Assembly (NCBI GenBank): GCA_032718475.1
Contig: JAUCBJ010006710.1
Location: 1-64,000, forward strand
Source: Nemertoderma westbladi
Lineage: Eukaryota; Xenacoelomorpha; Nemertodermatida; Nemertodermatidae
DNA length: 64,000 bases
Reading direction: 5' to 3'
Of the stretch, positions 43,955 to 54,560 are shown piece by piece. The notes beneath the pieces are model-generated. The model made no database searches. It had not been told where the DNA came from and worked only from the letters and a program-made list of their open reading frames with translations. The position numbers and the translations under genes were made by a program. Every line of letters starts with the position of its first letter. The stretch's first letter is position 1.

Positions 43955-45290
43955 CACAATGATAGATGGGTTAATACGTGTTGGAGGAAGGCTCACCAAT
44001 GCGCCATTATCCTTTGACACTAAATTCCCCATACTCATTAGAAATCTTGAAGTACAAATCAAGATTATTGTAGATGTTCACAGCAAACTTTATCATGCTG
44101 GTAGAGAACGAGTTCTTAGGGAAATTCGAACTCGCTATTATTTTGATAAACCCCGTAGAGCTCTGAACCAAGTTCTTAGGAACTGCATACCCTGTAGGAA
44201 AGCATTTAGTAGGCCTTTAACACAGCGAGAGGCAGAATTACCTAGGGAACGAGTAAGCTTCTATGAACCACCTTTTACTAATACTGGTGTAGATTTATTT
44301 GGCCCTATTGAAGTATATCGTGCTAGGACTATAGTCAAGAGATGGTGTGTCATCTTCGTATGCATGACTTGTAGAGCCATCCATCTCGATATGGTGAACG
44401 ATCTATCTACCAACAGCTTCGTCTTAAGTTTACGCCGACAGATCGCTCGCTTCGGGACGAGTAATACCATGAGATCGGATAAGGGGACGAACTTCATTGG
44501 TGCCAACAACGAAATACAGGCTTACGTGAAGGAATGGAACCAAAGACAGGTGGACGACCAGCTAAGGATAACAGCGTCTAGCTGGACCTTCAACGCCGCC
44601 GACGCCCCTTGGTGGGGAGGAAGTTGGGAGAGATTAATTCGAAGTGTCAAAACCGCATTTCACTTTATAGTGCCATGCCGCGCGTATTTCACCGACGAAC
44701 TTTTGCGGACGTTAATGGAGGAAATAGCTGCCTACCTCAACGAGAGACCGCTTATGCCAGTCTCATCGAGTCCCGATTCCCTGGAAGCGCTAACACCTGC
44801 GCACTTCCTACTGAAGAAACCTGTAGCCATGCTCCCACGATCGGAGATTGCCGACGGAGACGAATACTGCCGTCGAACTTGGCAACTTATGCAGTTGCTA
44901 TCCCGTTGTTTCGCTGACCATTTCGAGAAACATTATCTGCCCATGCTACAACTTCGAACTAAGTGGTTTGCGCAGCAAGAAAACGTCAGCGCCGGAGATA
45001 TGGTGCTTATTGTAGATCCAGACCTCCCACGTAAACGGTGGCAGACAGGTCGTATCATCGAGACTCACATCTCGGATGATGGTTTAGTACGCTCAGTAGA
45101 ACTCGTCGTCATGCGGCGTAACTTCAAGAAGCCAGGCATAATCTTTGAGACGCAACAACTCAATCGCCCAGTTGGTCGTTTATGTTTACTGGAAAGAGAC
45201 AGAGAACTCTCTGGAAACTATGGAAGGCAAGACACTCTTCCCACGACCACCTCCCTAATTCCTCAAACATCTAGGGACTCCCCAACGTGA
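43955..45290 (+). CDS. element A Pol, C-terminal part: integrase
   Basis: Resumes the pol frame interrupted at 29809. It carries a zinc-binding N-terminus (HSKLYHAGRERVL and CIPCRK). The DDE core is complete: Asp in NTGVDLFGP, Asp in MRSDKGTNFIG, and Glu in WWGGSWERLIRSVK. It ends with a BEL-type tail (GDMVLIVDPDLPRKRW, RPVGRLCLLERD). All expected catalytic residues are present, in contrast to the deleted integrase of element B. The stop is at 45288-45290. Confidence 0.92.
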
Positions 45291-46919
45291 TACGTCTGGA
45301 GTGGGTGTATGACTATATTATTTTATCTATTTTGCTATATTTTTATATGCGAACTTTATTATGTACTTTATTATAATCGTTTTTATTCAATTTTATTTAG
45401 TAGAATGTTATTTTAGTGATTGTTTAGTAGATTAGTGCAATGTATTAGTGTTTATTACGTACGTAATTACTTATAATATATATTTAGTGCGACGGCGAGA
45501 AAATAATTATTTTTCTCTTTCCTTACTGTCCGTATCATATTGTAAATACGTGACTACAGTAAGATGAAATGTCCGTACTTATTAAAGTACATTAAAGCCA
45601 CTACTATATTCAAGTATTATTGGTAGGCAGAGTATTAGGAATGCAAAGTTCAGATCCTCGTGTCTCGGCTAAACCAAGCTCTGGGTAGACCTTGGAAACG
45701 AGTTGCCTCTTCACACTGACATTGCTTCGTGCGATATTGCTCTTCTACCTTATATTAAATAATACATATAGTAGCGTGATGTCCCTCTAACAGTAGCGTA
45801 AAACGCAAATAAATCTGTTAAACCTTTTGACCATCTGTAATTCTAGTCGATTAAGATATCGCGGCACCCACCGATATACTTGAAAGACAAATTCTAGAAT
45901 CAGTGGTTAACGTCCCCAGACAAGTTCTGGAATAAATCGGTGCCCATCTTAAATATTAATTTAATATTTAGTAAAAATCTGTAAAATTCAGGTCCTTTGA
46001 AATTTCTAGTCAATTAAGATATCGCAGCACTTACCGATACTCTTAAAAGACAATTTTATAGAATTAAGGATCCTATGTCCCCAGACCTGCTCTGGAATCA
46101 AATTGTGTCAATTTTAACATCAAATAATAAAATTCACGGGAATCAATTCAAATTCATATTTTAAATGAATTTCATAAATTATCATTTTGTACAATTTATA
46201 ACATTCCCAAAATTCCATTAATTAATAGATCATGGGAGCGGAGATTCATCCTATTGAGTGTATTAGAGTGCGAGAATCTCCAACATATAGTCAATAGCCG
46301 ATAAAATTAATAAAATCATACATAAAGAGGATATTGACAATTAAAGAATTATTATTAAATAGCATCCCAGATCTGTATGCATGAGAATTACCCTAATTCT
46401 ACCGCTAGCATTCCATAATGTCACCATAGCAACACCCACGCTAGAATTAGAAGCAAGTTAAGAGAACAATAGAAAGCTTGTCACATTGCATAGCATAGAG
46501 AATACATAGCACACTGTTAGTATCCAAGGATACACAGTAATAACGTGACATTCTGGAAGGCACTGACTAACGGACAAATGGCCTGTATGTGTATAATTGG
46601 TGACAGTTGTGTGGAATTTGTGCGTTTATAGGTGAATGTTACTGCTAAAGTATGTTTACAGTAGCTAGTCGCAATTGTAAAAGTAGCCCAACTCTCCTAT
46701 AGAAAGAACCTAAGTGGATCCAAGCCTTTGGGACGGACAGTGGAGTGACTTGTGCCGGTTATCGTTGTCGTGCTGTTGCTACATGTTGGCGTAAACACCG
46801 CGACGACGGTACATCGGCGCTGAGAATCCCACTGTCCAGGGGCAAAGAGAAGTAGGCAGCGACGCCCGCTCGCCTAAAATATAAACTTATTTTGATATTA
46901 ATAAACTCAGATAGCAGAT
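45291..46919 (+). other. element A spacer between pol and third ORF
   Basis: AT-rich, non-coding. It holds a diverged direct duplication: 45841-45937 and 46007-46103 share ATTAAGATATCGC, GCAC, ACCGATA, GACAA and TCCCCAGAC, about 165 bp apart. Element B has repeats in the equivalent spacer, but the sequences are unrelated. Confidence 0.6.
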
Positions 46920-49900
46920 ATGACGGAGTTGATAGAAGATGATCTTGGTATTAGGGAGCGATATACTCTACCTTTACAAGCATTTGTGGATAGCTTAATA
47001 CGCGGTGAAGCCGATCCAACCATTACGGAGGACGATGGTCGTTATATCGAACTGCCGATGTCCCAAGAGCAACTTGCGCGTGAATTGGACTATCGAAAAT
47101 TCACCACTCGCTATATGAATCGTAATGGTACGTATATGGACTTCTTAACTACCGGCCATCCTATTGATTTACATGATACGGACGATGTAGATACAGAGAG
47201 GGAAATGGTTCTATTTAAATATCATACCCAGCTGAGTCGTAACGATAAACCGAGAATAGATCACGAAAATTCTATTCGTAATAGACTGGAAAGAGAAAAC
47301 GTTGAAGAACCGGATAAACGCATCGACTTCAACGAATACCTAGAATTTTTGAGAGAAACCTATCTCAACATCGCTAGTCAGCAGAACTTAGAGACTCAAT
47401 ATCCTCAAGGTATACATCACGACCCTGTGGTAGAACTCAAACGGCTCTATTTCACTATGATGTATCTTACCGCCGATCGTCCACTACCTGTTATCCCGGA
47501 TAGTTTTGAACAAATGGAAGAATATTGCAAAACTGGAGAACGTTCACCCGCGTTTCCTCTACAGGACGTACGTCTTTGGTATTATTGTGACGAATGCCCT
47601 AGACCCAACCAACAAACTGAAAGACACAAACATCCGCGGAGACGTTGCGCTAAACACAGTTTTACGCGTTACACTTACGGGAGTTTCGAGCGAAACCTGT
47701 TCGACGTACCACCTACGATCGCTCGTCTTAAACGATCACTGAATAAACCCATGATCAGAGTTCCGGAATACTCGGTCAGGTCTCCTCATTCCCTAGTGAG
47801 ACCTCAAACTCTTGATCCTAACAGTATCACTGATCCTCCCGAACTATATTCCCTGTTCAAAGACTTAGTGTTACCCGAACAATTAATCGGTGGTGCTCCG
47901 GTAGTGGGTTCGTTAGACATTCGCCCATCCTACTTAGCCGGATTGGGACGCGGGCAACTAATATCGCCCTTTGATCCTTACAATCGTCCAGGATTAAACC
48001 CGATGCAACCCGCCACGGAAGTCGAGGAGAGCGTTATAAGAAACGCTTTAGACGCCATTCGACAGAAAATCGGAAAGGGAACACAAGATTGTTTAGAGAA
48101 ACGTAAATTACAACAACAAGTCCAATCGGTGAAGGAGTTAGCCTTGCCACAGTTCGATAGAGAAATCCAAAACCTCGAGGAAGACATCGAGCTTGGACGC
48201 ACGTATTCTCTACAAGAATTTTTAGATGAACGCTTACAGAGACAAGCGGAAGAAAATCTACTCGAAGAGAAACACACGAAACTGGAAGAGAGAGAAGAAG
48301 CCGCTTTAGCCCAACCGGAAGCTCAAATCCTCATGACGGACCTCTACTCTAAAACCGTTCGTCATCCCTCGATGATTCCACATTTCGGGGACAAGCTCTT
48401 CGCGACGATACAACCTCAACCGGTTGATATCAGTACAGGATCGCAAAATCTTATCGCTGACGCCCCTATGTTACAGCGTCCGCCGATCGAGGCCACTCGT
48501 GTTGACGGTATACTCGTTGAACCTCCGGACAATCGAGCGGATCTTGTCCGTCGTATGGTACACGATGTCAACATACGCGCTAGACCTTTACAGAACTCGT
48601 TTTATGGGATTAAAGACCACCCTTATTACGTTAATCTGACTCAATATTATATGGTAAAACCAGAAGACCCGACACATAATTTAAAGTTTCTACCACTAAT
48701 AAATCCTCTAGACATTGTCGAACTCGAACAATTGCAGAAACATCTGGATCAGTTAGTAAAGGTAAACTCATTTAGAAAACCATATAACATTTCTCGAATC
48801 GAGAAAGATATAGAACCTCCTTATAATCTCGATGGATTTATTAAAACTCGATTAGTCCATTGGAATCTAGATGTATTATTTGAAGAAGAGAAAATACAAA
48901 GATATGGAAATGTGGAGACGTATACCACTCGGCACATGAAGTATAGTGATCTCCCTGACGCTAACCAATGCGCCACCTTGTGGCATCCAGTAGGGATGAC
49001 CCTAGAGAACGCCACCAAGGAGTGGAATGAAACTCTTAATGTTATTGAGATGTATGGAGTTGTCACCTACGATAATGAAGGTAGCGTTCCGGTCGGAGAA
49101 CTAGGAACTACGCGCATGATCCACATACGCGGATTAGCTGGTTCTACCCACGTGTTTACTCGAGCGTGTTCCGACGTGATTGATTATTCTTTTGAAACTC
49201 TCACCGAAACACAAAAGAATCTCCGACATGGACAATTCGAACTCGCGCAGCGTTACGTCATTGACACCGAACGCAAACCGGCCATGGGCATCGATGGATC
49301 GATGTTACCCCAGCCCGTACTCGAGATGTTGTTCAACGAAAGAATCCTTAAAATCGGCTCAGCTGTTTATGGAGATCTCCAAAGCGACTTTCGGAATATG
49401 GAGAACATTCCATACCCTTTCGTTGATACTCAGCTGATTGCTCCCTGGGCAGAAGGTCGAGGTTTCTTCCTCACCATGTATGCTAATACGTCTAGCAACA
49501 TTACAAAGGTGCAACGAACTTCCATCGGACATCTTGCCTTTCAGGAATACGGATGGAATTTCAAAGTCGGAAATCCCACTAACTATCAACAAGTATACGG
49601 AGACCATTATTCTCGATTATACTTTGATGGACCATTGACCGCACCTGGCGCCGTGTATAGCTTCATGAGTGTTCCACTCCGTCCCTCCTTAGCTATATAC
49701 ACGATCTTTGAAAACACCGCACTTGCTGGTTGGCTAGCCGATGTGTGCAGTCGTACCATACGCGCCCATCCATTAATACTTGGGACCAAACTCGCTAAGC
49801 TAGATGAACATAATAAATTCATCCGTTTCGAATGTTTCCGGCGATTTTTAACCCCGTTCCGCAACATGGATAGCCAATTTAACCCTATTAAACCCGGGGG

Positions 49901-52730
49901 GGGGTCAATATGACCCCCCCCCGTGGTTTTTTTATTATAATTCTGAAACAAACGCAGTTGGGAATCTGAAATTGTATGACTTTTCCTAAAAATCTATTGT
50001 CTTCCTAGTAGTGAAAACCGTTTTCAAAAATATTGGGTACTTTTCGAGTTATAGCACCATTTTTTAACCCTACTTTCGGCACTTTTTTTGAGACGTTTTT
50101 TGAAAATTACATTTCATTAAATATGAATTGTAACATCTCTATTTTTGATTTACACCGGTTTTTTGGTGTTAGAAATTTGATGGAATTCATATAAATTGAT
50201 TTAGAAATTTCAAACTTGTTTTTTTCGGTGGGTGCCAAATTTTGGTGCCAGCACCAAATTTTGAAATAAGTCAATTTTGTAAATTGATCGTTTGAAACTT
50301 GTTTTTTACGCAATTGGGGTTTTTTGGGTTTCTGGATTCGATGAAATATATACGAGTTGCACCAAGCGTATCAAACTTGTATTTTTCGGTGCTGTGTGCA
50401 AATTTTGGTGCTAGCACGAAATTTTGAAAATCCATTCAATAGATAAAATTGCTTGTGTCAATTTATTTCTTGCGTTTTAGAGGTTTATGGCTGTTCTGAA
50501 TTCAATGGAAAATATAATTATCGAACTAGACATCTCAAACTTGTATTTTTCGGATGTGGGTGCAAAATGTGGTGCTAGCACCAAATTTTGAAAACCATCA
50601 GATATATAAATTGATTGTGTCACCTTATTTCTTGCGTTATACGGGTTTGTGATGGTTCTGAATTCAATGGAATCAGTAAAAATTTCATAAGAGTTCTCAA
50701 ACTTTTATTTTTCGCCGGTGGGTGAAAATTGTTGTGCCAGCACCAAATTTTGGAAAATATGCAAATTGATAAGTAGATAGTATCACCTTGTTTCTTGCGT
50801 TATACGGGTTTATGAGGGTCCTGAATCCGATGGAATCAATAAAAACAGCACTGGACATCGCAAACTTGTACTTTTTGGTGATGGGTACGAAATTTGGTGC
50901 TAGCACCAAAATTTGCCAAATTTCGCCGAAAAATACAAGTAGCAATGATCTGGTATATTAGAAATGTATTCCATTAGAATCAGCGCCCTCGAAAACCTAA
51001 AAATGTGAATTTATAGCATCGTATATGTGAATTAAAAATTTTGTGTTCTAACTGAAAAGTGCTGGTTACTTGTTTTTTTCATTTTTTTCCTACGCAGAGA
51101 GGACTAAACAGCCATTTATAGTAATCATATCATTTTTTAATATTTTCCAATGTATTTTGCACCCCAGAAAACCTGTATTGAAAAATAATTAGCCGAAAAT
51201 GTAACTTTCAAATTTGGTGAAAATTGTGCACTACTTGTAAGTTTGGTGCTGCAATATAACCACCCCAGTACATTTTTTCGAAAATTTTTTTTTTCGGTCG
51301 GATCCAGACAAGTGATACCTACGTACAAACAAAAAATCAGACGTTTTCGTAAATATTTGTAGATTTTAGAGGGGGGGATCAATATGACCCCCTCCCGGTA
51401 TTTGTACAACATTTTATAGCCCGGTACTAATAGGGTTAAAGACCGCGCTTTGACCAAGCTCAGCCTAAGAAACTCAGCTGCAGAGAAGTTGGATAGCGCT
51501 GGATTCGCCGTTTTCCAAGAGATTTGTATATCGAACTTGCACTCCTCTGTTATACAAAGACCTCGAATCCCCACAGGTTATTCTGTCGTGGAAATTCAGA
51601 CAATAGGTCCACCTGAAGAGACAGACGCGCCCACTTCAGCTATGCACTTGGAAGACGAACCAATATGTCTAGAATCTGAAGAGATTCAGCCTATCGCGCC
51701 CCGGAACAGCGACAACGATTACATCATAGAATGGTATCAAGGTCCACAGTGTCTCACTGCGTACGATTATCGACATGCCAACTATGTTTCTAGGCAACGT
51801 TGTCGGTTATGCGCATCGAGAGACCATGATACGCCCATGGACACCAACGTCCGCTGTTCCTATTTCCAAGAACAACCGACTATGGAAATTTATTGCGCAT
51901 ATTGCAGACTCAATAACTTGCATATCTTTGCGGTTTGCCCTCAATTTATGACTCAATGTCACCATTGTCAACTAAAGGGACATGCCAGTTTCGATTGCCC
52001 TTTTAATCACGATTTGGAAAGCGTAGATGAAATGATCACACTACGTTACATCAGAGCTTGGGAAGCGAACGCTGATTTACATTGTGATTCGCGCCATCGC
52101 TATTATCCCGGACGCGCTTACGAAGGAGTTTATGCGTTCCATCCTTATCTATTCGCTTCGGTCGAACAGAAATCACGCATATCGAGTTACGAGCTACTGA
52201 AGCGCGTCGGAGAATGTATTTCAACCAAATTCGTACGCAAATTTCTCAGGAGTGTTAATCCTAGCGACCTTCATTCCTATAACTTAATCAATTATATCCG
52301 TCAGGATCCGGACTATGGAGACTTGTTTGTTAACTCACACCCCGAGTTACAGGAAGTATATCGACGGCCTTACGAATACCGAGCCCGCGAACGCGAGTTG
52401 GAAAGAACCATTAAACCCCGGAGGTTTCTAACTGCCTATGGTCCACCCACGGCCCTCGTTCAGACCACTCGTAAAGGACCCGTAAGAGCGGCTGTCTTGA
52501 AACGAGCTCTCAAAGCCGTTAGACCCCTCTCCCCCGACGTTGATGTCAATCAACCCGGTACTTCGACTGGCGGATACACCGACCATAATCCTACACCCTC
52601 TGATGCAATCATATTGCACCCTTCACCCAGAAGTTATAGCCCTCCTTGTAAAGTGGCTCGCCCCAAGGAGAAAAGGACTCTGGCTAGCTTTAAAAAACTG
52701 CGTAAACGCCGTCCGCGCAAGAAAGACTAA
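46920..52730 (+). pseudogene. element A third ORF (exonuclease-like plus CCHC knuckles), split by a MITE
   Basis: Frame 46920-49882 and frame 51440-52730 are one ORF interrupted by the MITE at 49883. The lengths sum to 1418 codons and the phase is kept. The N-terminal ~650 residues are unfamiliar, with a CDEC...HKHPRRRCAKH cluster near residues 225-245 and a charged helix near 400-470. The exonuclease-like domain spans ~710-940: VVTYDNEGSVP (Asp718, Glu720), ILKIGSAVYGDLQ (Asp819), FVDTQLIAPW, and YTIFE (Tyr927, Glu931). After the MITE come the knuckles (51808-52010: CRLCASRDH..., CAYCRLNNLHIFAVC, CHHCQLKGHASFDC), a conserved module (YEGVYAFHPYL), and a basic C-terminus (KLRKRRPRKKD). No membrane segment or signal is seen. 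Confidence 0.8.
49883..51435. mobile_element. piggyBac-like MITE (1553 bp, TTAA TSD)
   Basis: Flanked by TTAA (49879-49882 and 51436-51439). The ends are CCCTATTAAACCCGGG and, reverse-complemented, CCCTATTAGTACCGGG, matching the CCC...GGG/TTAA rule of piggyBac. Each end has a subterminal hairpin built on G-run TCA-ATA-TGA C-run (49895-49921 and about 51370-51396). The interior has about five imperfect ~165-bp units containing CAAACTTGTATTTTTCGG and an 18-bp palindrome such as TTTGGTGCTAGCACCAAA (near 50890). There is no transposase. Confidence 0.9.
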
Positions 52731-52800
52731 CTGTTTAGAGTATTTACATATATTAGAAACTGTGATTTTTGTATATTTATAAACTTGAATCCCATTTTCT

Positions 52801-52808
52801 GGGAGCGG
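52801..52808 (+). promoter_or_regulatory. candidate polypurine tract and LTR start of element A
   Basis: GGGAGCGG is followed by TGTAAAAGC at 52809, a possible LTR start 37 bp before the block shared with 20332. This would explain why the shared block does not begin with TG. Confidence 0.4.
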
Positions 52809-52845
52809 TGTAAAAGCTTTTGCGGATATACTCAGTCCCCCTCGC

Positions 52846-54017
52846 CCGCAAGGTACCGTTATAGGTGTTTTAACGGACATAAAAGTCATTCTTCTATATA
52901 CGTGCTTTGGAGGACATGGTAAGGCAAAAAACCCGCAATGCACCAAATACCCTTGCACAGCTTAGCCTTGATGATTCAGATTACGACATCTAACAGCTGG
53001 TTGCTGACATGGAAACGGCCATTGGACACATGGTTCTTTGTTTGCTTAACAGCCAATCAGAGCGATTTTTTCTGTCGATGTGGAGCCTTTTAGCAGATCA
53101 TGCTAGGAGTGTTCAGTCTTACTGTTTTTCTTGATACTGTTGTGTTGTTTCTATCTAGGCCAGGAACACCGGCTCTAGAGTCAATTCGTTTTCATACTTT
53201 AGAAGAAACATTAGTAGGCTTAAATTATAGAGCGTATAACTGTTATCATAACATAACAATCAGTGCATAACAATCGGTGCAACTCCGTTCAGTCTTGCAT
53301 TATCGGTTCAACATACATTGTTGTGCTGCTGTTTGCTGTTGTCATATTTTGTATCAGTTGGTTGAATATTATTTGGAGAACATCTATAAAGAACCCAAAT
53401 TTCCCAATTTTCTTGATACACTACAGGTTAGAGAGACGGGTTATATATAGCGATTGCGACTTATATTATTGTGGTTTGTAGTGAATTTAATGCTATTTGA
53501 TAAGCACTACATGAGTCAGTTGCTGTTCTCTTTATATATGATAAAATTCATTGACGGTCGGCAAATTAGTGAGCAGTATTGTGTGTTACCGGTAGTGTGC
53601 ATGATTGTGGCTGATAACTAAGCATTTCCTAAAGAATGCGCCTCATACGTGAATCATAAGCCTTACCGACTTACCGTTGTGATTAGTATAAGTCATATCT
53701 CTGTTTACCTAGATAGAGCGCCACGTCCTAAAGGAACTGTTAATATTTCCCGAAAGTGAATAATATTAGTCAGAAATTATTTATTAACGATCAATCGAAT
53801 AATACAGTAAGCTTACACTGCAATAATAATCTAAGCCCTCAGAATCCAGTCTCCCGGGTATATCCAGCGGGTGAATGGACGCGCACTAGGCTGGCTTCTG
53901 CTAATGTTGTGTTTATTGGTATTAAATATTTGTCAACTTCTAAAGTCTATTTGTAAACCAAAAGACATATAAATTTTGGCAGGTTAAACTGCTAAAGGTC
54001 TTCAAAAGCGCGTACAA
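52846..54017 (+). repeat. 1172-bp direct repeat, right copy (truncated 3' LTR of element A?)
   Basis: Same as 20332-21503 with one mismatch seen. It ends abruptly at GCGTACAA and is followed by pol-like sequence of element C, so its 3' part appears to be lost. Confidence 0.7.
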
Positions 54018-54199
54018 GGGAGGAGACTCAGAAGGCGAAGAGATATATAGTCAGATGGTGAGGGAGATCAGGGACGTGCAACCAAAAACAGAAAAACTAT
54101 GCGATAACCCGACGGACAAACTCCTCAGCTACAGTTCAAGTTGGTACAAGACCAAGAAGTTAGTGGCGTATTGGAGAGCCTTCGGGGATTTACAGTTGT
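54018..54199 (+). pseudogene. element C pol remnant (RNase H-integrase linker)
   Basis: The frame 54019-54199 ends SYSSSWYKTKKLVAYWRAFG before a stop. It resembles the linker SSWNRLCKAVTYLRRCF of element A's pol. Integrase should follow but does not. Instead there is ~340 bp of AT-rich non-coding sequence, so an internal deletion is likely. Confidence 0.6.
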
Positions 54200-54560
54200 A
54201 GAATAATATAGATATAAAGGAATAAGTATCTATTATAAGTAAAATAAATATCTAGGAATAATAGAATAATATAGCACAGTTGTAAAATAAAAATTAAATA
54301 TTAGAAATTAGAAATTAAACATATTATGGTAACAGTGAAAAAAAATATTCCAGAACATAATTAAAGTAACGGACAAAATTACGAAATTTAGTGAAAATTA
54401 GCACTTTCAGAAAATAAGATAGGTAAATTAGGCAATAACCTGACATTCAGCAAGAGATAGGCCATTATCGGACCGTACAGACCATCCTAACTTCATCACT
54501 CATCTGTATTGTGCCTTGGCAAGGCCCCACCTTATAGGTGAGCGTTCGGGAGAGTTCGAA

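Larger units (their letters stand above)
20332..54017 (+). mobile_element. element A: BEL/Pao-type LTR retrotransposon, twice interrupted
   Basis: On the plus strand I read a left LTR-like repeat (20332-21503), leader, gag (23404), pol (to 45290), a third ORF (46920-52730) and a right LTR-like repeat (52846-54017). Element B (29810-43949) and a piggyBac-like MITE (49883-51435) are inserted in it. Gene order, the YMDD RT and the HHCC/DDE integrase support BEL/Pao. I assign the repeats as its LTRs only provisionally: the shared block lacks TG...CA ends, the outer flanks differ, and no TSD is visible. Confidence 0.65.

Noticed and set aside
46920-52730. Envelope gene in element A's third ORF
   Set aside because: No signal peptide, membrane segment or fusion-protein features; zinc knuckles and an exonuclease-like core are present instead.
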